A stretch of DNA of 9,305 nt, from positions 1-9,305 of the forward strand of contig NZKZ01000156.1 in the NCBI GenBank assembly GCA_002694065.1, given 5' to 3'. The stretch's first letter is position 1, and every line of letters starts with the position of its first letter. The position numbers and the translations under genes are program-made. The DNA is from Acidiferrobacter sp. GTDB lineage: Bacteria; Pseudomonadota; Gammaproteobacteria; Arenicellales; UBA868. Shown piece by piece: positions 1-6,258 of this stretch. The notes beneath the pieces were generated by a model that was not told the origin of the DNA, searched no databases, and saw only the letters and a list, made by a program, of their open reading frames with translations.

Positions 1-841
1 ACGACCCGCCAATCGATGGTACGCAATCAAAGGACAGTCGTTCAACCGAAAAACCATAGCGTGATTCCAATATCTGGTTGATCGGTTCACAGACGGCATT
101 ATCTCGAGCCAAAATATGCCCGGGGCGAGCAACCAACACGTTGGTTGCCAGCGCGGCCTGCTCGGTTCGGTTCACCGGTATCGTCTCAAAATTCAAGTGA
201 ACGGACCCTCCCTTTAGATCCGTGAAAGTTCCCGTCGCCGCTTCGCACCACAGCGCAAGATCAGGACCGATCACATTCCAGCAGCAGTCAAGGTGCAGCA
301 CATCATGAGGAATGATGACGATCTCGCGCGTGCTTCCGCGCTGGTGCAGCACGTCAGCAAGCCATTCGATCCCCTCACGGCTCGACCGCGCCCCAAGACC
401 GACAAACAGTTTGCCGGACGCGGGCATGACATCACCACCCTCCAGAAAGACATCTTTGGGTATCTTGATGTACTGCCGGGGCTCGATATTCTTTACTAGA
501 GGATCAATTCCAAGATGCTCGATATTGCGCGAGGCGTAGCGAGAATTCGCTTCAAAATATAAATCGTCGATGACAAAACCAATATCCCGGGGACAGGTCT
601 GATCGACAATTTCGGGTGAATCCACAATGTCCGGACGCTGAACAACTGTGCCAAGCTGCTCCAGCGCGCGGCAGACACCCTCGAATTCCCGCTCTGTCAG
701 CTTTGGGTCCGGCTGGGAATAAAGAGCACTTGTTTTGGGCAAACCCTGTTGAAGCGCCGGATCAGCCTCAGCCTTCAGGCCGATGCCAGTCCCTAATATC
801 ACCAGTTGCAGCGGATCGAATTCGTTCCGAATGCCCAGCAC
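1..841 (-). CDS. AGAT-like amidinotransferase, 3' end cut by the window
   Basis: The protein belongs to the guanidino-modifying superfamily (PF02274), which transfers or hydrolyses amidino groups of arginine-like substrates through a covalent cysteine intermediate. 280 residues are visible. The opening NEFDPL (6-11) matches the family N-terminus. PRDIGFVID (84-92), LEGGDVM (133-139), GIEWL (157-161) and LHLDCCWNVIGP (182-193) follow in family order. By comparison with human glycine amidinotransferase, D137 and H183 are the catalytic Asp and His. The segment ends in PSIGGS, where the family normally reads GG-x-x-C, so the nucleophilic Cys should lie a few residues beyond the edge. The start is GTG at 841: an in-frame TAA stands two codons upstream, no other usual start precedes NEFDPL, and AAAGG lies 8 nt before it. 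It is the third gene of the minus-strand group, 57 bp after the amidotransferase. AGAT-like is favoured over dimethylargininase by the GIEW and HLD-x-x-x-N-x-IGP blocks, but donor and acceptor are unknown. Confidence 0.85.
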   Translation of the reverse strand, partial: MLGIRNEFDPLQLVILGTGIGLKAEADPALQQGLPKTSALYSQPDPKLTEREFEGVCRALEQLGTVVQRPDIVDSPEIVDQTCPRDIGFVIDDLYFEANSRYASRNIEHLGIDPLVKNIEPRQYIKIPKDVFLEGGDVMPASGKLFVGLGARSSREGIEWLADVLHQRGSTREIVIIPHDVLHLDCCWNVIGPDLALWCEAATGTFTDLKGGSVHLNFETIPVNRTEQAALATNVLVARPGHILARDNAVCEPINQILESRYGFSVERLSFDCVPSIGGS

Positions 842-849
842 GGTTTAAG

Positions 850-854
850 CCTTT
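850..854 (-). promoter_or_regulatory. Ribosome binding site for the amidinotransferase
   Basis: AAAGG on the minus strand lies 8 nt upstream of GTG at 841. It decides the start, because an in-frame TAA (845-847) closes the reading frame just upstream and no ATG precedes the conserved NEFDPL block. Confidence 0.6.
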
Positions 855-898
855 ATCACCTCGTCAGCAACAGCAATCAAGCACGTCGGTGTTATGGA

Positions 899-1618
899 CT
901 ACGCAGGACCAACGAGGTCATGAAGGAACTGCTCAAGCCACTTGGCTTGGCTCGCATGCGCATCTTGCGCCAACGCATCCTGCTCCTTTCGGGTTTGGCT
1001 GCCTTCCCGCTCATAGAGCGATTGGTCTTTTTCCTGCCATCGCTGGAAGTTCTCTAGAGTGCACTCGGGATGAAATTGAAATCCGTAGGTCGTTTTCCCA
1101 AACACAAACGCCTGGGCGGCAAAAGCATCGGTTCGCGCCAGCAGGGTGGCGCCATCCGGGAGCGAAAAGCCGTGATAGTGCGCCTGAGTGACTCGAAAGT
1201 TATCCGGGATAAAGCCCTTTCCGGCGTCCGTTGGGGTCAGTTCATAGTACCCAAATTCAGCGTGGCCTTGCGGGCTGGGGCCAATGATGCTGCCAAGGCC
1301 ATGGGCAATGATCTGCCCCCCAAGACAAAAGCCGACGGTAGGCACTCCCCTGGCTACACAGTCTTTGGCGAACGCGATTTCAGCGTGGAGCCAGGGATAG
1401 TGATCCGTATACCAGTCTTTTTCGTCAGCGGGTTTTCCACCGCCGTAAATCACGGTAACGGCTATGGATTCATCGACCTTGGGCAGTGTCGAGCCCTGAT
1501 CCGGCATCCGCCAGTCCAGCTCATAGCCAAGCTCTGCAAGCGTTCCAGAGGCATGATCGGCGTTTTGGGGGCCATCACCGCCGTGGGTGATGAGAACAGC
1601 TTTTTTCACTGCTGTCAT
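899..1618 (-). CDS. Class I glutamine amidotransferase-like protein
   Basis: A stand-alone 239-residue member of the GATase class I fold (PF00117; usually annotated GMP synthase-like glutamine amidotransferase). Such proteins hydrolyse the side-chain amide of glutamine or related gamma-glutamyl compounds. The triad is complete: the nucleophile elbow GFCLGGQ places Cys98, and FHPE places His183 and Glu185. The start of the fold is visible as AVLITHGGDGP (7-17). Residues after about 195 form a charged, Gln/Ala-rich tail ending in an amphipathic helix, beyond the usual core. No synthetase domain is attached, so it either feeds ammonia to a partner or acts as a hydrolase in its own right. The ATG at 1618 has GGAG 11 nt upstream, a rather long spacing. 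The gene starts 71 bp after the isocitrate dehydrogenase stop and ends 57 bp before the amidinotransferase, so one transcript is likely. PuuD-type gamma-glutamyl hydrolase activity is possible but not shown; no polyamine gene is in view. Confidence 0.85.
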   Translation of the reverse strand: MTAVKKAVLITHGGDGPQNADHASGTLAELGYELDWRMPDQGSTLPKVDESIAVTVIYGGGKPADEKDWYTDHYPWLHAEIAFAKDCVARGVPTVGFCLGGQIIAHGLGSIIGPSPQGHAEFGYYELTPTDAGKGFIPDNFRVTQAHYHGFSLPDGATLLARTDAFAAQAFVFGKTTYGFQFHPECTLENFQRWQEKDQSLYEREGSQTRKEQDALAQDAHASQAKWLEQFLHDLVGPA

Positions 1619-1689
1619 TTGGATGGGTGCTCCACATGAGTCTCGGGCCGCTCAGTCTACACGGCCGCGCGCCAGCGTCCAACGTGGGC

Positions 1690-3462
1690 TTATTCGTGCA
1701 GTTCCCAGCCCCAGTCGAACTCTTCGACGACCTGGATCAGGTCAGTCTGCGAGACAATCCCTACCGGTGTGCCTTTCGCCTCTACGACCAGACGACGCAC
1801 GTCGTATTGACGCAATGCTTCAGCCACCATGGGAAGCGTCGCGTCGGCGGGAATGCTGAAAAGTTTTCGGTTCGCAATATCACCAACGGTGGTGTCATTA
1901 ACCGATCCGTTGGCGCCAAGCACTTTGGTCACGACATCGCGCTGCGTCACGATACCCCACTGCCCACTCGCATCCGGCTCGATCATGATGGATCGCATCC
2001 CGAGGTCGCGCATTTTCTGAAGCGCTTCTGCAACGCTGGTGGTATCAGGGACGCTTTTGAGCGGCGACATGATGCCGGCCGCGGTAGACGGCTGCCGGCC
2101 TGAGTCTTTCATCGCAGCCGTGGGATCACTGACGCGTCTGGCCTCACGGGCCTCGCGCTCTTTTTGCAAGGTTTCGCGCCGTTCCTGTTCGTAGCGGGCA
2201 AGATCTTCCGGATCCCCAGTGATTCGCGCAATCAGGGCGTCGGCAAAGGTGCTGGTCGATACCGTATGGGCGTTATCCATGAGTCTGGCAAAGTCGTAGG
2301 TAACGAATTTTTCCTGGATGACCCGGGGATAGGCTGCATTAATGAGATCGGCCGCCTCACGCCAGCCCATGTACTCAAGCATCATGACGCCTGAAAAAAT
2401 AAGAGAGGAAGGGTTCACCTTGTCCTGATCGGCATACTTGGGGGCGGTGCCATGAGTGGCCTCAAAAACGGCGACGTGATCGGCCGTGTTGGCGCCCGGG
2501 GCAATGCCCATTCCCCCAACTTCGGCCGCTGCCGCGTCAGACAGATAATCCCCGTTAAGGTTCATGGTAGCGATCACGTCAAATTCCGCAGGCCGCAACT
2601 GCAGCAACTGAAAAATGATGTCTGCAATACGGTCCTTGATGATGACTTTTCCGGCGGGCGCTTTGCCGCCATGTACGGCGTATAGCTCTTCTTCAGTCAC
2701 CACCTGATCGCCGAATTCCTCTTTGGCCAGCTCGTAGCCCCAGTTCCGAAAGGCGCCTTCGGTGAACTTCATGATGTTACCTTTGTGAACCAGGGTGACG
2801 CTCTCGCGGTGGTTGTCGATCGCGTACTGGATGGCTTTTCTGATTAGCCGCTTGGAGCCAAACGGACTGATGGGTTTGACGCCAAGACCGGCGTCTTCAA
2901 AAAACTCAGCGCCCATTTCTGTTCGCAGGAATCTGGCGAGACGAACGTTGTCTTCCGTTCCGGACTCGTACTCAAGACCGGCATAGACGTCCTCGGTGTT
3001 CTCCCGGAAGATGACAATGTCGACTTTTTCCGGCTCCTTCATGGGAGAGGGAACGCCCGCGTAATAACGCACAGGCCGGACGCAGGCATAAAGATCGAGT
3101 GCCTGGCGAAGCGAGACATTCAGCGAGCGAAAGCCGCCCCCGACCGGCGTGGTGAGAGGACCCTTAATGGCCACAATGAGTTCCCGTATCGCCTCCAGGG
3201 TTTCATCAGGAAAATAATTGCCGCCGTAGATACGGCCCGCTTTCTCACCCAGATAGAGCTCACACCAGTGAATCTGCCGCGCGCCGCCGTAGGCTTTCTC
3301 CACTGCCGAATCCAGTACCCGCAGCATGGCGCGGGTAATATCGGGACCGATACCGTCACCCTCGACGTAGCCCACAATCGGGTTGTCCGGGATATGCAGC
3401 CGACCTTCCTTGACGGAAATCTTCTCTCCCTGTTCGGGCAGGTGAATGTGCTGGTAACTCAT
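1690..3462 (-). CDS. icd: NADP isocitrate dehydrogenase with C-terminal CBS pair
   Basis: This enzyme oxidatively decarboxylates isocitrate to 2-oxoglutarate with NADP+ in the cytoplasmic TCA cycle. Residues 1 to about 413 match E. coli Icd closely. Substrate residues are S113, N115, R119, R129, R153, Y160 and K227; metal ligands are D305 and D309. K342, Y343, Y389 and R393 correspond to the 2'-phosphate contacts, which supports NADP rather than NAD. E. coli Icd ends at 416 residues, but this protein has 590. A charged, helix-like linker (about 415-462, rich in Glu and Arg) leads to two CBS repeats (about 463-590), each with an intact ligand motif: GIVTQRD (503-509) and GIVSQTD (568-574). Ser113, the AceK phosphorylation site in E. 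coli, is kept. ATG at 3462 is chosen because it aligns with the E. coli start and has AGAGG 9 nt upstream. A GTG at 3492 would add ten residues with a poorly spaced site. It heads the minus-strand group, divergent from the MFS gene. Function is secure; the role of the CBS part is inferred. Confidence 0.95.
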   Translation of the reverse strand: MSYQHIHLPEQGEKISVKEGRLHIPDNPIVGYVEGDGIGPDITRAMLRVLDSAVEKAYGGARQIHWCELYLGEKAGRIYGGNYFPDETLEAIRELIVAIKGPLTTPVGGGFRSLNVSLRQALDLYACVRPVRYYAGVPSPMKEPEKVDIVIFRENTEDVYAGLEYESGTEDNVRLARFLRTEMGAEFFEDAGLGVKPISPFGSKRLIRKAIQYAIDNHRESVTLVHKGNIMKFTEGAFRNWGYELAKEEFGDQVVTEEELYAVHGGKAPAGKVIIKDRIADIIFQLLQLRPAEFDVIATMNLNGDYLSDAAAAEVGGMGIAPGANTADHVAVFEATHGTAPKYADQDKVNPSSLIFSGVMMLEYMGWREAADLINAAYPRVIQEKFVTYDFARLMDNAHTVSTSTFADALIARITGDPEDLARYEQERRETLQKEREAREARRVSDPTAAMKDSGRQPSTAAGIMSPLKSVPDTTSVAEALQKMRDLGMRSIMIEPDASGQWGIVTQRDVVTKVLGANGSVNDTTVGDIANRKLFSIPADATLPMVAEALRQYDVRRLVVEAKGTPVGIVSQTDLIQVVEEFDWGWELHE

Positions 3463-3471
3463 GTGATCGAA

Positions 3472-3476
3472 CCTCT
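3472..3476 (-). promoter_or_regulatory. Ribosome binding site for icd
   Basis: AGAGG lies 9 nt upstream of ATG at 3462 on the minus strand. It favours that start over the in-frame GTG at 3492, whose only candidate site (AAAGGT) abuts the start codon. Confidence 0.6.
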
Positions 3477-3543
3477 GGTAGATTCCGGGCACACCTTTGA
3501 TCGGAGCCGCGGATTTGTCAGCTCACGCCGGTTTCTGAAGGCG

Positions 3544-3554
3544 CAAGCTGCTTG
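3544..3554. promoter_or_regulatory. Hyphenated dyad CAAGC-T-GCTTG, possible operator
   Basis: A perfect two-arm dyad of 5-bp arms around one base, with a third CAAGC copy at 3566-3570 that also pairs with the GCTTG arm across 11 nt. It lies about 82-92 bp upstream of the icd start, a position suited to a regulator. Short arms make chance a real possibility. No known operator is recognised. Confidence 0.25.
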
Positions 3555-3615
3555 TTATCAAACTTCAAGCAAATTTTACCATTTGTGAATGTTTTAACCG
3601 TTTGGGCTGATGAGT

Positions 3616-3633
3616 ACCTGACTTCGGTCAGGT
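3616..3633 (+). promoter_or_regulatory. TTCG-loop hairpin upstream of the MFS gene
   Basis: ACCTGAC-TTCG-GTCAGGT is a perfect 7-bp stem with a TTCG tetraloop, an unusually stable loop type in RNA. CGTTTTC follows, so on the plus strand it resembles a weak factor-independent terminator with only four T. It ends 30 bp before the MFS start, and an 8-bp palindrome CCGATCGG (3640-3647) follows. No plus-strand gene upstream needs terminating, so it is either a leader structure or attenuator, or, as DNA, a dyad operator for a repressor of the exporter genes. Confidence 0.45.
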
Positions 3634-3663
3634 CGTTTTCCGATCGGGGGGTCACAAACTTCG

Positions 3664-4857
3664 ATGACAGATGAGATGAGCAACGGTCAGACCAGCGATT
3701 CCCTGTGGACGCGTCAGCGGATGCTAACGCTGGCTGCCCTCATCAGTTGCCTCAGTATCTACGGAATCACCATCAGCCTCTTTACACCTTTACTCTCGCT
3801 TATTCTGGAAGGGAGAGGCGTCAGCACGACCGTCATCGGTGCGCTGGCGATGACAGCCCCGGTGGGCGTCATGATTGGGTCTTTTGTTGTTCCCAAGATC
3901 ATGCGCGGACTGGAGGGACGAAACCTTCTGGTAGCGGGTGTCGTGATTGAAATTGCATTGATCTATGCGTTGATGACCACCGAGTCATTAGTCGCCTGGT
4001 TCATCATCCGCTTTCTTGGAGGTCTGACGGGAGTCGTGCTCTTCGTGGTGACGGAAACCTGGATGATCGAAATCGCACCAAAGCCGCATCGAGGCCGGGT
4101 CATGGGTCTTTACAACACCACGCTGGCCTTAAGTTTTGCGCTTGGTCCCTTGATGCTGTCGTATACGGGCGTCTCGGATTTGACTCCGTTTGTGGCCGGT
4201 ATCGTTCTGATGGCAATTGCAGGGCTGCCACTAATCTTCGCCGATCGGTACCGTCCGTCTTCCGTCGAAGAGCCTTCATTTGGGGTATTGAGCTTTTTGA
4301 AGGTGGCACCGCTTCTGGCTGTCGCCTGCTTCGTGGTGGCATTCAAGGATCTCGCGACCACGAGTCTGATGCCGGTATATGGTCTGAGAGTCGGTCTAGA
4401 CGAATCCGCCGCAACACTGATGCTTTTCTTTGGTGCGCTGGGCGGCGCGCTGCTGCAGTTGCCGATTGGCTGGGCCGCCGATTATTTTGATGCACGCAAG
4501 GTTCTGGTGACCTGTGCCCTGGTAGCATTTTTGGGTGCGCTCGTGTGGCCCCTAGTCGTTGCATCAAAGATTTTGCTCTGGATCACATTATTTCTCTGGT
4601 GGGGGTTTTTTGCCGGCGTCTATACCGTCACCATGATCATCGCGGGACAGTGGTTCAAAGGCGTAGAGTTGGCCACAGCGATGGCCGCATTTGGCGTGTA
4701 TTGGGGCTTCGGTGCCTTCGTGGGGCCCCTTGTGGGTGGACTCAGTATGGACCTTTGGGATCCTTACGGATTGGCCTTGGTCATGGTGATTGTGGCGGGT
4801 GGATTTCTCATGATGAGTCTTCGCAAAGCGTACTATCGCGTAAAACCCATTACTTGA
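3664..4857 (+). CDS. MFS transporter, YcaD-like
   Basis: A 397-residue inner-membrane carrier with about twelve hydrophobic segments, the usual count and length for the major facilitator superfamily. The block TETWMIEIAPKPHRGRVMG (130-148) strongly resembles the YcaD/UMF2 group of putative drug or metabolite exporters. A second family signature, GWAADYFDARK (269-279), sits between helices 8 and 9 like the motif A loop of the second half. A cytoplasmic central loop (about 194-212) divides the two halves. Substrate cannot be read from the sequence. The start is uncertain within a few codons: ATG at 3664 and ATG at 3676 are both in frame, and neither has a good ribosome binding site (only a G-run about 13 nt before 3664). 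The leader holds the stable hairpin at 3616-3633. The MATE gene follows after 45 bp, so the two are probably co-transcribed. Confidence 0.85.
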   Translation: MTDEMSNGQTSDSLWTRQRMLTLAALISCLSIYGITISLFTPLLSLILEGRGVSTTVIGALAMTAPVGVMIGSFVVPKIMRGLEGRNLLVAGVVIEIALIYALMTTESLVAWFIIRFLGGLTGVVLFVVTETWMIEIAPKPHRGRVMGLYNTTLALSFALGPLMLSYTGVSDLTPFVAGIVLMAIAGLPLIFADRYRPSSVEEPSFGVLSFLKVAPLLAVACFVVAFKDLATTSLMPVYGLRVGLDESAATLMLFFGALGGALLQLPIGWAADYFDARKVLVTCALVAFLGALVWPLVVASKILLWITLFLWWGFFAGVYTVTMIIAGQWFKGVELATAMAAFGVYWGFGAFVGPLVGGLSMDLWDPYGLALVMVIVAGGFLMMSLRKAYYRVKPIT

Positions 4858-4902
4858 TCCGACCCCAGCCTTGATCTTTTTTTGCGATACGGCAGCATTT
4901 TT

Positions 4903-6255
4903 ATGAAAGCCTCCGGCTTTGCGTTTAGGCTTGAGCTCAGCGGGCTGTTAAAGCTCAGTCTGCCAATCATGTTCACGCAGTTCATTCAGGTCAGCAACAC
5001 CACCGTTGCGATCTTGATGATGGGTCGGGTCGGCTCCGTCGAGTTGGCGGCGCTGGGACTGGGTGGATCCTTCATGATCTTTGTGTTCCTGGTTTGTCTC
5101 GGGATCATGATGTCCCTGTCACCCACTATCGCTCAGCACTTTGGCGCAGGACGTAACGAGGGCATCAAAAGTGCTTTTCAGCAGGGCCTGTGGCTTGCCT
5201 TGATCACGAGTGTCGTGGCTTTCTTCCTGCTGCGTGAGATGGGATATCTTATGTATTGGATAGGGGTAGACCCTGCCATCATCCCGCTGGTGCAGGATTA
5301 TCTGGATCTTGCGGCCTGGTCGATGCCGCCGTTTTGCTTTTATCTCGCGTTGAGATTTCTTTGTGAGGCCACGGGACATTCCCGGCCGATGCTGGTGATT
5401 AACGTTGCCACACTCCCTGTTGTGATCGTCGGCAACTGGGCATTGATCTTCGGACACTTGGGCCTGCCGCCTCTGGGCGTTGAGGGGGCGGCGATGAACC
5501 TGGTGCTCGTTGGGACACTTAATGCGTTAGGACTGCTTGGGTTTGTGCTCTTGGCGCAGCGCTATCGCGCCCGTCGTTTGTTCAGCTCGTTTCCAATGCC
5601 GGGGCGAGAATGCCTTGTTTTATCAAAACTCGGCGTGCCGATCGCGGCGACGCTGGTGCTCGACTCAGGTTTTTTCAGTGCGATAGCCTTGATGATGGGG
5701 AAGATGGGTCACGTTTGGCTTGCAGCACACCAGGTCGCCATCAACTATGCCACGGTGGTCTTCATGATTCCGGTAAGCGTGTCTAGCGCGACGATGGCGC
5801 GGGTCGGACAGGCGATTGGCCAGCAAGATCCCGCTTTGGCCCGCGCACGTGGATTGCTTGGTCTTTACTGCAGTTTGGCATTGGTGATTCCATCAATCCT
5901 GCTAATCCTCGCCGCACCCCAGTGGATAGCGGGCATCTATACATCAGACGTCGCAGTGATCCAGGCCGCATTGCCGTTGCTATTCGCGGTCGCATTTTTA
6001 CAGATGTTTGATGCCACTTACATCACCGCGCAAGGGGCGTTGCGCGGCTTTAAAGATGTCAACGGCCCCTTGCTGATCTCGTTCAGCTTCTGGATTGTCG
6101 GTTTGCCCGCAGCCTGGTGGCTGGGCATTGAGACGGGTCGGGGCGCGGTCGGGTTATGGTGGGGGATGGTGGCAGGCATTGCCGTGACCGCCATGCTGCT
6201 GGTGTGGCGCTTTAATACGGTTTCAGCCAGGACGGTTCGGCAAACTCCGGCTTGA
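4903..6255 (+). CDS. MATE family exporter, NorM-like
   Basis: A 450-residue twelve-helix membrane protein of the multidrug and toxic compound extrusion family, normally a Na+- or H+-driven antiporter in the inner membrane. It aligns by eye with Vibrio cholerae NorM almost without gaps, including AQHFGAGR (77-84), AAHQVAINY (274-282) and ALRGFKD (379-385). Of three acidic residues tied to cation coupling in NorM, the third is kept (D370 for D371), the second is conservatively changed (D254 for E255), and the first-helix Asp36 is Ala36 here (GCG at 5008-5010). ATG at 4903 is chosen because the numbering then matches NorM. A TTG at 4882 would add seven residues; neither has a clear ribosome binding site. 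A run of seven T (4877-4883) before the gene has no hairpin. It follows the MFS gene by 45 bp and ends 3 bp from the convergent M81 gene. Substrate is unknown. Confidence 0.9.
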   Translation: MKASGFAFRLELSGLLKLSLPIMFTQFIQVSNTTVAILMMGRVGSVELAALGLGGSFMIFVFLVCLGIMMSLSPTIAQHFGAGRNEGIKSAFQQGLWLALITSVVAFFLLREMGYLMYWIGVDPAIIPLVQDYLDLAAWSMPPFCFYLALRFLCEATGHSRPMLVINVATLPVVIVGNWALIFGHLGLPPLGVEGAAMNLVLVGTLNALGLLGFVLLAQRYRARRLFSSFPMPGRECLVLSKLGVPIAATLVLDSGFFSAIALMMGKMGHVWLAAHQVAINYATVVFMIPVSVSSATMARVGQAIGQQDPALARARGLLGLYCSLALVIPSILLILAAPQWIAGIYTSDVAVIQAALPLLFAVAFLQMFDATYITAQGALRGFKDVNGPLLISFSFWIVGLPAAWWLGIETGRGAVGLWWGMVAGIAVTAMLLVWRFNTVSARTVRQTPA

Positions 6256-6258
6256 TGC

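Larger units (their letters stand above)
3463..3663. promoter_or_regulatory. Divergent promoter region between icd and the MFS gene
   Basis: This 201-bp spacer separates two divergently read genes, so it must hold the promoter of each. Its centre (about 3555-3600) is clearly more AT-rich than the flanking genes. On the minus strand TAAAAT (3573-3578) resembles a -10 box for icd, but no good -35 box sits at 16-18 bp. On the plus strand TTGTGA followed 17 bp later by GCTGAT is a weak candidate for the MFS gene. Neither promoter can be called exactly by eye. Two dyads, listed separately, lie inside. Confidence 0.6.

Noticed and set aside
616..1191. Plus-strand open frame of 191 codons
   Set aside because: It lies opposite the amidinotransferase and amidotransferase genes, spans the gap between them, and its product is low-complexity with no domain. 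The minus-strand genes with catalytic motifs explain the region.
1070..1639. Plus-strand open frame of 189 codons
   Set aside because: Fully antisense to the glutamine amidotransferase with its intact triad; no recognisable domain, and it is a likely shadow of codon bias.
1640..1690. GGCCG...CGGCC inverted repeat between icd and the amidotransferase as a terminator
   Set aside because: Only five pairs around an 11-nt loop and no T-run follows on the minus strand, so it does not break the operon.
3490..3492. GTG at 3492 as the icd start
   Set aside because: The ATG at 3462 aligns with the E. coli start, restores the family numbering and has AGAGG at 9 nt. The GTG site has no well-spaced ribosome site. 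It cannot be fully excluded.
3268..3588. Plus-strand open frame crossing into the divergent spacer
   Set aside because: Mostly antisense to the icd N-terminus and with no family signature; its tail occupies the spacer that must hold promoters.
4871..4883. T-run between the MFS and MATE genes as a terminator
   Set aside because: No stable inverted repeat precedes the seven T. Only GATC repeats across a long loop, which is not a terminator stem.
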